Assembly: GCA_947034895.1 (NCBI GenBank)
Contig: OX344764.1
Location: 40,860,935 to 40,924,934 of the forward strand
Length of the DNA stretch: 64,000 nt
From: Rhytidiadelphus loreus
Taxonomy: Eukaryota > Streptophyta > Bryopsida > Hypnales > Hylocomiaceae
Reading direction: 5' to 3'
Positions 45,486 through 57,500 of the stretch are shown one piece after another (position 1 is the stretch's first letter; each line of letters starts with the position of its first letter). The translations under genes and the position numbers were made by a program. Under the pieces are notes generated by a model. The model searched no databases. It worked only from the letters and a program-made list of their open reading frames with translations, and was not told the DNA's origin.

Positions 45486-45536
45486 TGTTTGAACATACAT
45501 ATAGAACTTCTATTGTTCTATATGTATGTTCAAACA
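45486..45536. repeat. Perfect hairpin, 22-bp arms and 7-base loop
   Basis: The arms at 45486-45507 and 45515-45536 are exact reverse complements (TGTTTGAACATACATATAGA at the left start), loop TTCTATT. It has the same arm and loop sizes as the hairpin at 14265-14315. No gene lies nearby. Confidence 0.9.
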
Positions 45537-45539
45537 ATG

Positions 45540-46950
45540 ATTGTAGACAAAGAGGTGTGCAATTGCTCTATCAATAGTTCAATATGTGTACCTAGGGCAA
45601 TATTCTCCTCTTACCATTTGGCAACTAGGTAGGTTTTTATATCTATGATTGTTATCTTCTTCAATTATGCACCTCTTCTTCACGTTTGGATTGGCTTGAA
45701 CAATAATTAGAAGCATTTTGTGCACCATTACAATCTTTGTATATTTTTTGCATTGCTTTGGAGAATTAATACATACTTTGTATTGATAACTTTTCAACTC
45801 ATTTTTGAAATTTTTTCATCTAGAGATAAAACTTTTCTACTTCAATGTTATAGAGTATTTTGGCCTTGTTTTAGAGGATTTATTTACATCTAATTTGTTC
45901 AACAAAATTTGAATCCTTTTCTATATTATTGGGTTGGTTTTGAAGTATTAAATTTGAAAACTAGAGAAGGAGTCAAGTTTTGTAAAACTTAAGATGAAGT
46001 TATTCTACAAAGAACTAGAGAAAAGAACATACCATTACAATTGTAATGCATTGGAGAAGGAGAAGCTCAACCGCCTCTTTGTCTTTTAGGCCTTTCCCAA
46101 TCTACATTTGGTCCCTACCAATCTCTAATATTTAATCCAAATTCCTAAATGGTATTTTATTTTATTTTATAAGTAAAATTGTATAAATTTTGTTTTTGTA
46201 AATATATTTTCTATTGGAGTTGAAGAGTTGAAGTACTCCAAAAATTACCAAACATCTAAAGATTTCCTAATGGATTATAAATGAAACTATCAAAATAATA
46301 ATAAAATATTAGATGGGTGGACATGTAGATGGAAATGAATGAATCAAATAGACCTTGAGTAATTATCTCCTTGATACAAGACTCCCATTGGTGAAGTGAA
46401 TCCATTGGAATTACAAAATATTGCAAAAGAGCAAAATTAAGACCATATATCTAAAGGAGTGAACATTTAATGACAAGAAAGCTTTGAAGTTTAAAAAAAA
46501 AATTTATAGAAGAAAGATTTACCAAATGATATAGATACTATTGACGTCTTTCAACCACAAGTAAAACCAAAGTACATTGAGTATCTACTCTAGATGGTCC
46601 TTATGAGCACATAACACAAGTGATAAGAAAATTAATGTTAACAAGATTTGTACCCCTTGGTAGCTTGACAATATTCTTTGGTTTCCAGTTTCTTTTAAGA
46701 CTTTATCTCTTGATTGTTACTTAATAGCTATTACTAATGTGTGCTCAAATCCATATCTATTGTAGGACACACATTATCTCCTTTGTTGGTTTTGTATCTT
46801 ATTTTCTTTATTAATAAAGGCTTTTTTGTGTGATTGAAGAATCATGATGAGGTTGTGTATATTGAAGAATCAATAGTAGTAAAGAGGTGTGCAGTAGTTT
46901 GGCAGTAGATAAAATTTGAAACATCTAATGTATAGTTACTAATTAGAGAC
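45540..46950. other. AT-rich interval without a recognisable gene
   Basis: Only short frames, with no bounded element. The frames at 45267-45797 minus have AT-driven composition and no homologous partner in the window. Confidence 0.3.
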
Positions 46951-47950
46951 TTAAGACAATCATGGAAAAAAAATCAATGCTTGATGGTATTTTGAAGAGA
47001 AATAAATAAATCAAGAGATTTGAAGAAACATCTTGACATTTCATAATTTAGGTATAAAATGCATTTAACCCGTAAAGTCTCAAGGTATTTTTTCCATCAA
47101 AACCACTCAAAATTGTCATTTCTATAGCAAAGAGAAAAAAAATTAAAATGCTTTTTTTACATGTTTAACTATAGGATCTTGTACTAGACTAGTGGAAGAA
47201 CGTGTAGAAGAAATTTCAAAAACTTTGACCATGCAGATTGCAAGGTATTTGCATTTAAAGTAAAAAAACAAATTTTTTTGCACCTTGCTCAACTACATTT
47301 TTTGGCTTTGAACCTTTTTAACTTAAAATTTTTGCTTAATTGATTTTGGAATTTCTAATTTGATATGATGAAGAATTGAGTTGAGAGCCTCAGAAAAAAA
47401 TTCAAAAAACACACACTTAGCTTTCACTCATTAAAAAATTGTTAAGTAGAAGTAGGTTCAAGATTAAAGGAAAAAATAAATTGTTAATAGCTCTTAGATG
47501 GAATTGAAACACACTAATTGCAATGGTGAGATTTTTATAACAAGAGATTAAACCTTGTGAAACTTTTTTTTTAATTATGGAAATTGAGTTCTAAAATGAA
47601 TCCTACAAGTTATTTTTTCAAGAAGATAATCTAATTGCCTGGAAAATAAGATTGTCCATTATTTTTGCATAACAAATCCAAATGGAATGAATTAAAGCTT
47701 TCCATGTTGATAAAAATACAATCTATACAAAGAAAATTTTAAATTTTTTTCTATTGAGGAACTTTTTGAGGTTTTTTTTCTAAAATTTGGATTTTTTGTG
47801 CTGTAACTTTTACTACTAGGCACTAATTGAAATAAAAATTATATTTTTTCAAAGCTAATGTGTTTTATTATCTTCACAAATAAATTCAGAAAATCATGGC
47901 AAATATTGAGATCATAGGAGCCTAGCTAAAATCCATTTTGTTCCTTGTGG
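46950..47950. repeat. Diverged repeat family D, copy 2
   Basis: The same ordered phrases as in 33.1-34.0 kb: GTAACTTTTACTACTAGGCA near 47806, ATCTTGTACTAGACTAG near 47186 and AAACTTTGACCATGCAGATT near 47220. The TTTAACCCGTAAAG at about 47067 resembles the TTAACCCCTAAA ends of the element at 29190. Confidence 0.4.
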
Positions 47951-47969
47951 GGACAATGGGACTTTAGGA

Positions 47970-48740
47970 TTATAAGATCCCAACATGAATTAGGAATGAA
48001 GTTTCTAATAGTTAGTTAATTCAAGGCTCTAAAGACCACTAAAGCATTTAGCTAGGGTACTAATGGTAGTTGTTTTGTCACTTATTAGCAAATTTTATGC
48101 AAAATTAAGACCAAAGTTATTGTTGTTTCTCCATAAGCCATTAACCTTGCCACAAGTTCCTCAGCATATGTCTATCATATTAGACATTTGTTAGTATTTG
48201 ATTGTGCAATTTTCTTATCAAAATGATATCATGTCAAAGGTATTGTACGACAATATAAATATATTTTCCAGTCAAACCTCTTTTTGATGTCAACATGAAT
48301 TAAGAATTTGATAGTTTTGGTAGTTCACTTAAGGCTCAAAATTAAGACAAATAAAACACTTATCTAATGTATTATTGGTATTAGTAATTGTCTTATCACT
48401 TATTTAAAAAGTTTGTGGGAATAAAGACCAAAGTACTATGAATCCATGATTGTATTAGTTTGTAGTGTATTATAATGTAATTTGCTAGTCAATTTAATAT
48501 GAAGTAAAAAAGTACAACTTTCAAATCTATTTTTGACATGTACATGAATTAAAAGTCAAACAATCAAGTTCATTCAAAATTCAAAATTAAGACCAATAAG
48601 CATTTAGCTATTGTATTATTTGTACCAATGGTACCAATAATTGTCTTGTCATTTATTAGGAAGTTTTACATAGAGTTAAGTCCAAAATAATGTGGATCCA
48701 TATCTTGGTAGATGATGTAATTTTCTTGCCAATATAGAGT
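47970..48740 (+). repeat. Degenerate tandem repeat, about 240-320-bp units, three copies
   Basis: Each unit carries CATGAATTA(A/G), then a phrase around TTAAGACCAA or AAAATTAAGAC, then TTGT(C/T)TT(A/G)TCA(C/T)TTATT near 48078, 48392 and 48642, then AGTCCAAA- or ACCAAAGT-type text. Divergence is high, so the array is old. No gene is seen from here to 49740. Confidence 0.55.
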
Positions 48741-49742
48741 ATATCTATAATTAGCAATATACTAAGTAAAAAAATGAAGAATTATACTCTAACAAACAGG
48801 ACATGCTCAAAAATCTATAACCTACTCTATAGACTTCTCAATGCCACTCTCTAGTCAACCACTTGGATTTGATGTTCCTAATAATGCTTGGGCTAGGAAC
48901 TTCAAACAAATCCATTTTAACCATAGGGCATGTTGGTGAAGAGATTCAAAACCTTTGATTGCAAGATGCTAAACCCATCCCACAAAGTGTGACTAATAGG
49001 ATAAAAACATAGGTTCTCAAGGATAAAAGTAAAATCTTTTCTTCTATTTTGTATTGTGTTTAGAGTATGCTTGTGAACTCTTCTAGCTAATTTGGAATCT
49101 TTTATTGCAAATATGAATTCAAAATTTGCAATTTTTTTCATGTGTGAAAAAAAAAAATTGCATTTCTTTCGGGGTAAAATTCCTATGTTTTAAACTTGTT
49201 GATCCCACTTTGTAAAATAGTTTTAGCTTCCTTTGAATTTGATTGGCTAGAGTCTTAGTTTCATTGTTTTCAAAGATGTAAGCATTAAAACTTGTGGGTA
49301 CATTGACAAAAAATGTAGAAGATTCAAATAACAACAATCTCTCCACCACCTAACTTTGAAGAAAAACCATCCCTATTCCATTTATTATTGTTTTTGATAA
49401 ACAAAGTATCCATTTTGAAATGTACAACTTCCATAAGGGAATTAAAAAACAACCACTATGAAGACACGACCAAAAATCTATTGATTTATACAAATTCAAA
49501 AAATTACAATTATTTTTTGAAATTTTATGATTTTCAATTCTCAATATGTTTAAAGTAGTCTCATATCCCAATTCCACTTGAAAGATGGAAAATTGCATAA
49601 AATGTTTAGTATAGGTGCCTCCACCTTACCTTAATTCCTAAGAACTCAACAATAGAGGATGAATGTTGTGAATAATAAACTTGATCCAATTATGAGTATT
49701 CATTAAAGAATCTTAAAAAAAAGAAAAAGAAAAAAAGAAAAA

Positions 49743-49744
<2 letters not shown>

Positions 49745-49803
<59 letters not shown>
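49745..49803. repeat. (TA)n microsatellite
   Basis: An uninterrupted TA run of nearly 60 bases, preceded by an A/G-rich AAAAAGAAAAAG stretch. Confidence 0.95.
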
Positions 49804-49808
<5 letters not shown>

Positions 49809-50859
49809 TGCTCTACATAAATCAAAGATAAAGATATGTTAGAGGCTTGGAGGATTTTGAATTACTTATTTTAAATTTTCAAAAAATAATCTTCTTATCT
49901 TTAGATCAAGGACTTAATAGAAATTTCAACATTGGTTACAATTGTTTTTCCAGTAACCTAAAGGAATTAACATTCCCTTGGTGTAATATAGTCCCAATGT
50001 GGGTTGGATTGTACTCTCCTTTTTTTGCAACGAATCTCTACTTTCATTTGTATAATTATACACCTCCAAAAAAGAAACCAACATTTTTTTAAAACTTACA
50101 ATATATAATTCCATGGGTAAAAACTATGTTTTGAAATGCTAGATATGGACTAGAATATTATTTCCCAATCACCAAAATTTTCTTCCATTTTAAGTGATGG
50201 ATCATTCAATTCACTACCTTTCATCTACTTTCAAGCACAAAAAATATCATTGATTGCTAACTTACATTCAAAAAATTGCAAAAATATACTATTATTAAAC
50301 AATGCTAGGGGGGCCCTTTTGCTCCCCTAGAAAGCAAGAGCCCTCTAGCATTGCAACTTTGCACCAACCAATGATTCTCTACAACTTCCTAGTTAGCCAA
50401 TGATACTAGCTAGCAGTGCAACTCCCTAGCCAACCAATGACTTTCTATAGATTAAACTAAATTCACTCCCAAGGATCCGTGGAAGGTTTACTCTAGTTAA
50501 CAATAATATGAATGCCCTAGTATTTTTTCAGGTTTATTTAATTCTCAATGCCTAAAAGAAACTAGGTAGCTTCAAGCCTATACAAAAAAAGAGGATAAAT
50601 ATGTTTTAAAATGTTAGATTGTAATCATGGCCATGCACACTGTTCAACAATTAATGTTTCCAAAACCTCACTTCATTGATCGTGTAGAGCTAGCACATAC
50701 AAAAATTGCATACCCAAAATTAGCCTCCTTCAATTCAAGACCCTCAAGTAAATGAACCAAGAAACTCATGTCTGAAAAAACATACTCTAAACATTCCATA
50801 TAAATAAAAATTATCATTTAAAATTTAAAATTTTCTGTATCTATGACTTTAATCCTTAA

Positions 50860-51850
50860 ATGTCGACACGAACGTTTGGCGTCTAATAGATGACAGGGAA
50901 TCCTTCTAGTAGGATAGAAGTGCAACTGGGTGATTGCAAGAAACACCTATCGATTTTGTTGCGTTTGGCTGATTTTTTCGGGAGTACTTTAAAATTAGAT
51001 TTTTTTTTTTTTTAATTTAAAATATATGACTGATGTATATACCTTTAAGACGAAGGTACCCACGGAAGGAATTGCATAGAAAAATTCTCTAAGTAGGAGA
51101 ACTTGAAAAGTGCTAAGTCTCTAGAAAATACATACCTTCATGTTTTAATTAGGGAAAAATAGTAAAAAGAAGTAAATACACAAAATGAAAACTGGCCATT
51201 TGCAACAACTCTATAGAGATGGTCATTCACCAAAAAACCCACCAAAATGATATTTAATATGTTTCAAATGCAAGCAGAAGGAAGCTCACTTCGTAGACTT
51301 CCACACCACATAAAATTAACTTTTTTTGAAATTCCTTCCCTGGAGACCTAGAAGTCTATTAGAAGACCATCTCATCCAAATTTCAGCTCAAAATCATTAA
51401 AAAAAGGTACTCAATAGTACTAAAAGACCCTAAACTGCCAATGGGACATTCAATTGGGGTCTATTTTTGGATAGTAAAATATTTTTAGAAATTATGAAAA
51501 AATTAGTGAAGGTGTATGATAGTCATGAGTACCTTCTCTATAAATCTCGAGTCATTTGGAGCCAAAAAACAAAAGTTATGGCCAAAAAACAAATCAGCAC
51601 ACACCATGTGACGCAAAATAGGACAAGTGTTTCTTGCAATCACCCAACTATTCATCCTTGGAATTTTGTTGTGAAAAGTGGGGGTGTTCTATAGTAGTTT
51701 AACTTCTACTGAGTGCTTTTGCTATTTCTAAAGTCCATGATTCACATAATAATGTAAAGGGATGATTTCCAAGGTCACCCCTTTGTCCTTCAACCCTAAA
51801 GTGACATTGAGGATAGAAAATGTCCTTGAAGTTTTTCAACCCCAATTTGG
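50860..51850 (+). repeat. Dispersed repeat family B, copy interrupted by an element
   Basis: Family B text (GATGACAGGGAATCCTTCTAG) precedes 50923 and resumes after 51649 (ATTCATCCTTGGAATTTTG...GATTCACATAATAATG). The minus frames at 51699-52106 arise from this repeat and its flank. Confidence 0.55.
50928..51645. mobile_element. Terminal-inverted-repeat element with 4-bp TSD, copy 2 (718 bp)
   Basis: The inverted ends GGGTGATTGCAAGAAACAC are perfect for 19 bp. The 4-bp duplication is AACT (50924-50927; 51646-51649). The interior aligns in reverse with 6560-7274. It is inserted in a family B repeat. No transposase frame; the 51467-51694 plus frame crosses its right edge. Confidence 0.85.
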
Positions 51851-52550
51851 CATCATTTGCTAATTTTGGATGGAAAAATGCAACAAAGAGCATTTGTAGG
51901 ATTCTGAAAAACCTACCCAACGACACCAAATACAAGGAATTCGAGAAAATACTGTGATTTCTAATCCATTCCAAAGTTTTAGAGTAGCCAAAAGTCTTCG
52001 AATGCTGCAGAGAAACAACAAGTGAGGCTGAAGATCTTTGTTCTTGCCTTCCCAAAGATCTCGCCATTGAAATTGCCTCCAAAAAATTTGTACAACTTCC
52101 ATTCAATGTATGGGTGCTTTTGTTTGCTCAAATTTGTCTGGTTCTCATTTTACTAATTTTGCTAATTTTTTGAAAGAAATAGTCCTCCATTTGAATTGTA
52201 GGACCTACATGTGTAAAAGACATAAAGTACATTAGTTTTTTTGAGCTTTTCTGATTTTATGAAGTAGAGGTAGTAGTTTGTTCGTTGAGCTAAAATTTTA
52301 TAGTAGAAGTTTGTGGCTAATTTAGAAGTTTGCTAGCTGTACTGGGCAACCAAAGCAAGAACACCATTTGAACCTGCTACTTTTTATCTACTAACAACAT
52401 TTTCCCATGCCAAAAAATATACTAAATAGATAATCATTGGTTCACAAATTTTGAGCTGATTTGTAGACCACTATAGTTTCCCTTACTATGCTCGGATTTA
52501 CTGGGAAAGCAATTGATTTGCTCGAAGAAAAATTCAAAAATGAACACCTG

Positions 52551-52784
52551 TACAAGGCGCAGGGAGAATTGACCCCCTCATTGCCCCGGTCAACTTAGGT
52601 TTGAAAAAAAAGCCCCCTATGTTGTGCCAATTTTTTGTAATTCTTGCATCTCCTCAGAATAATTTGAGGCCTCTGATTGCAAATATGAATTCAGAATTTC
52701 AAAAAAAAATTAAGCCTTGCAAATAAAAAATTCCAGGGTTTGTCCTAAAGGGGCAATGAGGGGGTCAATTCACCCTGGCCCTGT
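52551..52784. mobile_element. Small GC-ended inverted-repeat element (about 234 bp)
   Basis: Perfect 22-bp inverted arms at 52566-52587 and 52750-52771 (core GACCCCCTCATTGCCCC) are extended outward imperfectly by ACAAGGCGCAGGG and ACAGGGCCAGGG. The surrounding DNA is AT-rich. I found no convincing target duplication, so the outer boundary is uncertain. Confidence 0.6.
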
Positions 52785-52915
52785 TCAAGCAATTCTGCAA
52801 GGAAATCCCTCCCCTTGTCACTTTGGGGTCAAGGGTTAAAGAATGTCCAAAAATATTCTTATCTAAAATATATTGTGTTAAATCTAAAGTACCAAATTTT
52901 TTTGTGATACTAAAA

Positions 52916-52953
52916 CAAAAACAAAATAAAAATAAAAATAAAAATAAAAATAA
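52916..52953. repeat. (AAAAT)n-type microsatellite
   Basis: A short run of AAAATA pentamer/hexamer units just left of the GC-richer promoter region of the coiled-coil gene. Confidence 0.85.
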
Positions 52954-52999
52954 AATTAGAACCGTGTGAGAATGTGAGGTCAAAGGCTACAGACTCCGT

Positions 53000-54517
53000 C
53001 ATCACGACGAAGGTCCCCGATTCCCATAAGACACGGCAACCAGAATTCCCCCCGAACTTGCACAGAAGTGACAGAACCAAGCCTCCAGCACCGAAGAAAA
53101 GGAAAAAGACACACGGTTTGCAGGTAAAGAGTCCAGTCACATTGGCAGCCATCCTCAGACCCTCGGTCACGCTCCCATATCCAAACGCAAAAGCAGGAAA
53201 AGAAAACATAAAGAAATGAAAAACTTATTTGTTCTGTGAAGACTGAATTGAAAACCCACCACTGTGGAATCAGTCTACCGACTATTCGACCAGCCGATGC
53301 CGACTCACGGACTCATCGGTGGTGGAGCGCTGCACAGCAAGTAAGTTCGCGAAGAGGAATTGAGGTTTGTAGAAACAACAGGAGTGAGGATTTGGACTTG
53401 CAGCTGCAGCCGCGACGAACAAATCAAGCAATTGCAGGCTGGGAGTGACGGCGTAGTTTACGTGCGAGGTGCGCTTGCGCTTGCGTCTTCTGGGAACCTT
53501 CTTCGCGACGGCTGCTCTTCAACAGAGCGTGTTTTCAGGTACTCACGGAGTTGGGTTGGGGAGCTCACCCAACTTGTGATGAGGATTTTTACTTCTTTGC
53601 TTATTGCTGCAATCGCAAGGATCTGAGTTTATGTTGTGGGGTTTCGGAGGAAAGGAGAATTTTGGACGTTAGGAGAGGGTGCATTTGGTTACGAGTGGGA
53701 AGGTCGTGAGCCAGGCGAGAGATCTGGGTACGTTTTGGTTTGGTAGTGGAGTTTTTTTAAGGTATGCGGATTTGGAAATGAATCGAGTTTCAAAATTTGG
53801 GAACGGGATTTCTGTGTGAGTGCGTATCAATATTTTGGAACGTTTCGCGATCGTCGCTTTTAGCAGATGTTTGTGTAGAGATGCATAGTTCTCCGTTGCG
53901 AAGGTGATTCACTCGTTGTTTTTGGTATTTGAAGTTGGGTATGGTTTCTTTGGATTTGGTTCGGGAAAACCTTCAGCACGGGGAGATCGTTTTTTGTACA
54001 TCTAATCGTTGCTCCCGTCGATTAGATGTTGCGTTTCTCGTGCAAAACCCTAGACGGAGAGGCTTTGTTTTCTCCAAAGTGGATCTGGCGAAGATCTGGA
54101 AGCTCTTAGATTTTGCGAATCTCTTTACTCACTCATTTTTCTTCCCTAAAAAACTGTAGAATACAGAATTCTCGAACCAGACTTTTCCTTCACGCCTTGT
54201 TATGGGAGATCCGTCGATTGGATGTCGCTTTTGTATTGAATCTTGCGAAACCCTAGAGAAGGTTTCGTTTTCTCCAAGGTTGATGTAGAGAAGACCTTCA
54301 AGCTGTTGCATGTTTGCGAATCACTATTAGTCACCTATTTTTTCTCCTAAATTTGTCTTAATACCAGAAGGCTTGTATCTCGAGCTTCTCTTCATACCTT
54401 AGTATCTCCACTTCCTGCAGCTTGCTCCGTTCTTTGACATAAGAATATTCCGTGCTCTCGCAGACTGGATTAGGGTTTCGTCACCAATTGTAAAATCATC
54501 AAGTTTCTTCCAGCGCA
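53000..54517 (+). promoter_or_regulatory. Promoter and long 5' leader of the coiled-coil gene
   Basis: Base composition rises sharply at about 52.97 kb. Several GTAAG/GTACTC donor-like sites (CAGCAAGTAAGTT at 53337-53349; TTTCAGGTACTC at 53534-53545) and CAG acceptors suggest a spliced untranslated leader, common in plant genes. AACCCTAG boxes occur at 54046 and 54250. Frames at 52974, 53236, 53360 and 53929 are open but mutually inconsistent, so I treat them as leader or upstream ORFs. Confidence 0.4.
54005..54355 (+). repeat. Tandem duplication within the 5' leader
   Basis: The segment CGTCGATTAGATGTTGC...AAACCCTAGA...GTTTTCTCCAA..TTGCGAATC is repeated as CGTCGATTGGATGTCGC...AAACCCTAGA...GTTTTCTCCAA..TTGCGAATC about 200 bases later. 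The two halves differ by substitutions and small indels. Confidence 0.75.
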
Positions 54518-57500
54518 ATGTACCAACCATATGACCCGTACGTGGTCTACCAGCCCTACAATGACCCTCAACCGGAGCATTACGTCTCAGGCGTCCCTCA
54601 GGGGATGCCGCAACCTTCGCGTCCCAACGCCTTCGCACCCACAGAGCCAGCTTACCCTTCCTACTATGGATCCAACAACTCCTACGAATCTCAGCCTTAC
54701 GGCTCTCAGCAGCCTTATGGATCCCAACAACCAAGCTACTACCCCGCAAATCCTACAACTGCAGAGGATCAGTATACTCCATCTTATGGCTCTCTCTCAC
54801 AGAATCAGTATCCCCCTTCAGCACCTCAACCTACGCCGTCTCTCGCCCACACTGGCTCTCATCACTATCCTCCCGCTTTGGGACAGTCCACGTCGCCTCT
54901 CACTCATGCGAGCTCGCTTCACTACCCGCCTTCAGCGCCGACTGATTTTTACTCTGCGGTGTCTAGTGGGGGCTATGCAACTGCACATTCTGAAGCGCCA
55001 GTGGAAAATTCCTGGGGATCTAGTTACCCGCCCCGGAAGGAGCAAGTGAAGCAGGAGGAACGGTTGCAAACGCATGCGGTACCGAATCGAGATGATAAGA
55101 AGGAAAATGTCAGGTAATGTAAAGTCTTCATACACCATACAGTAAGGGAGAGGTTCCATTCACTTTGAACCTTTCCCTACAACAATTTAGAAACTTGCAT
55201 CATCAAAAACTTTGCTCATTTCTTTTGTGTTAAGGTGAAAATCAATTGCAGAAAACTAAATGTCAAATAGCACACTTAGCACGAATCAAAGCTCACATGT
55301 ATGGTCAATGTACACTCTATACTGATGCTTTAACCTCTGGAATATCGTGCACACTTGCTACACCGTGATCGACTGAATTGCAGTTTTCACACCTTGAAAC
55401 TATGTTAAAGTGAAAATGTTGGGACCGCGTGTGGAAAGATAGGGAGGTTTCAGTGCATATCGGGGCTTATTGTTTTGGATGGTTGTGACTTTTCTTTCTG
55501 TGGTTAAACTTGGTTCTAGATGAAGTTGGAACGCTGGATGTACATTCCTTGCTGGTGTCAGATAAAACTCTAGCCTGAAAATCTGTCACTGTGATCTGAA
55601 CATTGAGAATCGGGGGTGGTAGTTTACGAGAAGCGCATTGTTCATAGCTTTTCAGCACGCTATTTCTTGCATGATTTGACTCAGAAACGAGCAAGAAATC
55701 TCGAGAGTACGACGTGCATATCTTTCTGTAGTTTGGTGTCATTTTTGTGGTGTGACCTTGTAGGGATCTCAATATTTTGAGTTAGGAGGCATATTACAGT
55801 TCATTAGAAGCAAATTTTCGGTAGCTTTCAACAAGATATCACCCGAATTATTTGATTGAGTATTGAACACGAAATGTGAGTTTGAAATTTGAATGCATGC
55901 ATTGCTTATCGTCATCTCTGGTTACCAGGGCTTTTAATTCCCGATGTTCTGGAGTCGATCGTTATTCTCATGAGTGGAATGGTATTCTGTTGATTGACAG
56001 TTTCTCTGTAGACGAGGCTCAAGCGATCATTAAGCAATTGAAGGAGACAAACAAGAGTCTGACCTTGCAACTGACAAACTCGCGAGATTCGACTAACAAG
56101 GTGGTCCACGAGAAAGATGCAATGATTCAGCAACTGCAGAAAGAGATCGAGGCTACCAGGAGTCTGCAGGCGCAAGCTGTGAATCCCAAGGAAGCAGTTG
56201 CAGCTGTGGAGAGGGAGTGGATGCAGAGGGTTGCCTCCAAGGAGCAAGAAATCCTTGCCCGAACTCAAATAGATGCAGAAACCATGGCCGAAAAACTTGC
56301 AAAGTCACAAGAGGAAAACGCGACTCTGCTTGCCAGGGTTAGCAAGCTTCAACAAGATACGGAGTCTGGACGGGCATTCTTACTGGAAACGAATTCTGCT
56401 CTGCAGGCAGAGTTTGTGAAACTGAGGGAAGAGGCAAAGCAGCAGGATGCCGAGCTACTGAAACTAAAGGACGAGACAGGGAAGCAGGAGGTGGAGTTGA
56501 TGAAATTGAGGGAGGAGAATATTAAGTTGTTGGATGAGGTCACGCAGATGGTTGATGAGAAAGACAACGCCCTTCTTTCCATCAAGCAACTTGAAGACGA
56601 GAAGCTTGAACTTCAAGGTCAACTGACTCAGTTGAAGGATCATTCTGACGGGTACATAGTAAGTGCTTTGTCTTTATTTCAAACTGACGATTTGCCTAGT
56701 GCTTTAGGTCTGCCTGTATTTTTGTTTTTTTGCTTCTGTTTTTTCATATCCAGTAACTATGTTTTATTAAAACTACACTGTTTCTGGAGCTTCTAGACAA
56801 CAGTGTGAAGAGAATCTTCCCCCTGATTCTTGTGGAGGTTTTGAGTGATCATGTGTATAACGAGAAGGTCACACCATGATCCTTGTGATAATTGGAAGAC
56901 CTCTTAGTGAATCAGGGGGAGTATTTTCTTTGTGATGATGTTCGAAGTGTTGCTGAAGCATTTTAATTTTAATGAAAACATTGGGTAATTCTTGGCATTC
57001 TTTGAGGGTACGCATGCTCACCGGGACATGTTTGGATCCAGACCGAGAGCAGTGCCATTGCTGCAGAGAAGAGCAATTTGTTGCGAAGAATCGCTTCTTT
57101 GGACCGGGAGCTGGAGGAGTGCCGTGATTTGTGTGAGGAGAGAAGGTAAGCGTCGTTTAGGCAGTTTTTTAAAGTTTTCGATTAAGAACGTCAAACTTGA
57201 CGAATGGATCCGATGTAGCTTGAAGTAACTGAGAGCAATTAATCTCTAAAGGACCCAGGATTATGGTTTTAAGGAACTCATTCGATCAATCATATCATGA
57301 AAAACATGGGACTAAATTATATGTGACCAGTATCAATATAAAATCTCATATGTGTTTGTCAAAAAGTAAATAAAATTGTACAAAAGAAAGTCTCTATTTG
57401 ATCAACTTAAACTGCTGGTGACCGTGCGTTTTTCTTGGCGTATGTTTTCTTATAGGCTGCAAATAGAATCCTTGGAAAATGAAGAATTGCCTACATTGAA

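Noticed and set aside
51699..52106. 135-aa minus-strand ORF as a gene
   Set aside because: Its C-terminal half is family B repeat and its start is unsupported; a second frame overlaps it with equal composition.
57376..57455. Upstream start of exon 4 in the coiled-coil gene (frame beginning MYKRKSLF)
   Set aside because: A TTATAG acceptor at 57455 joins in phase with the exon ending 57145; the upstream part is intron.
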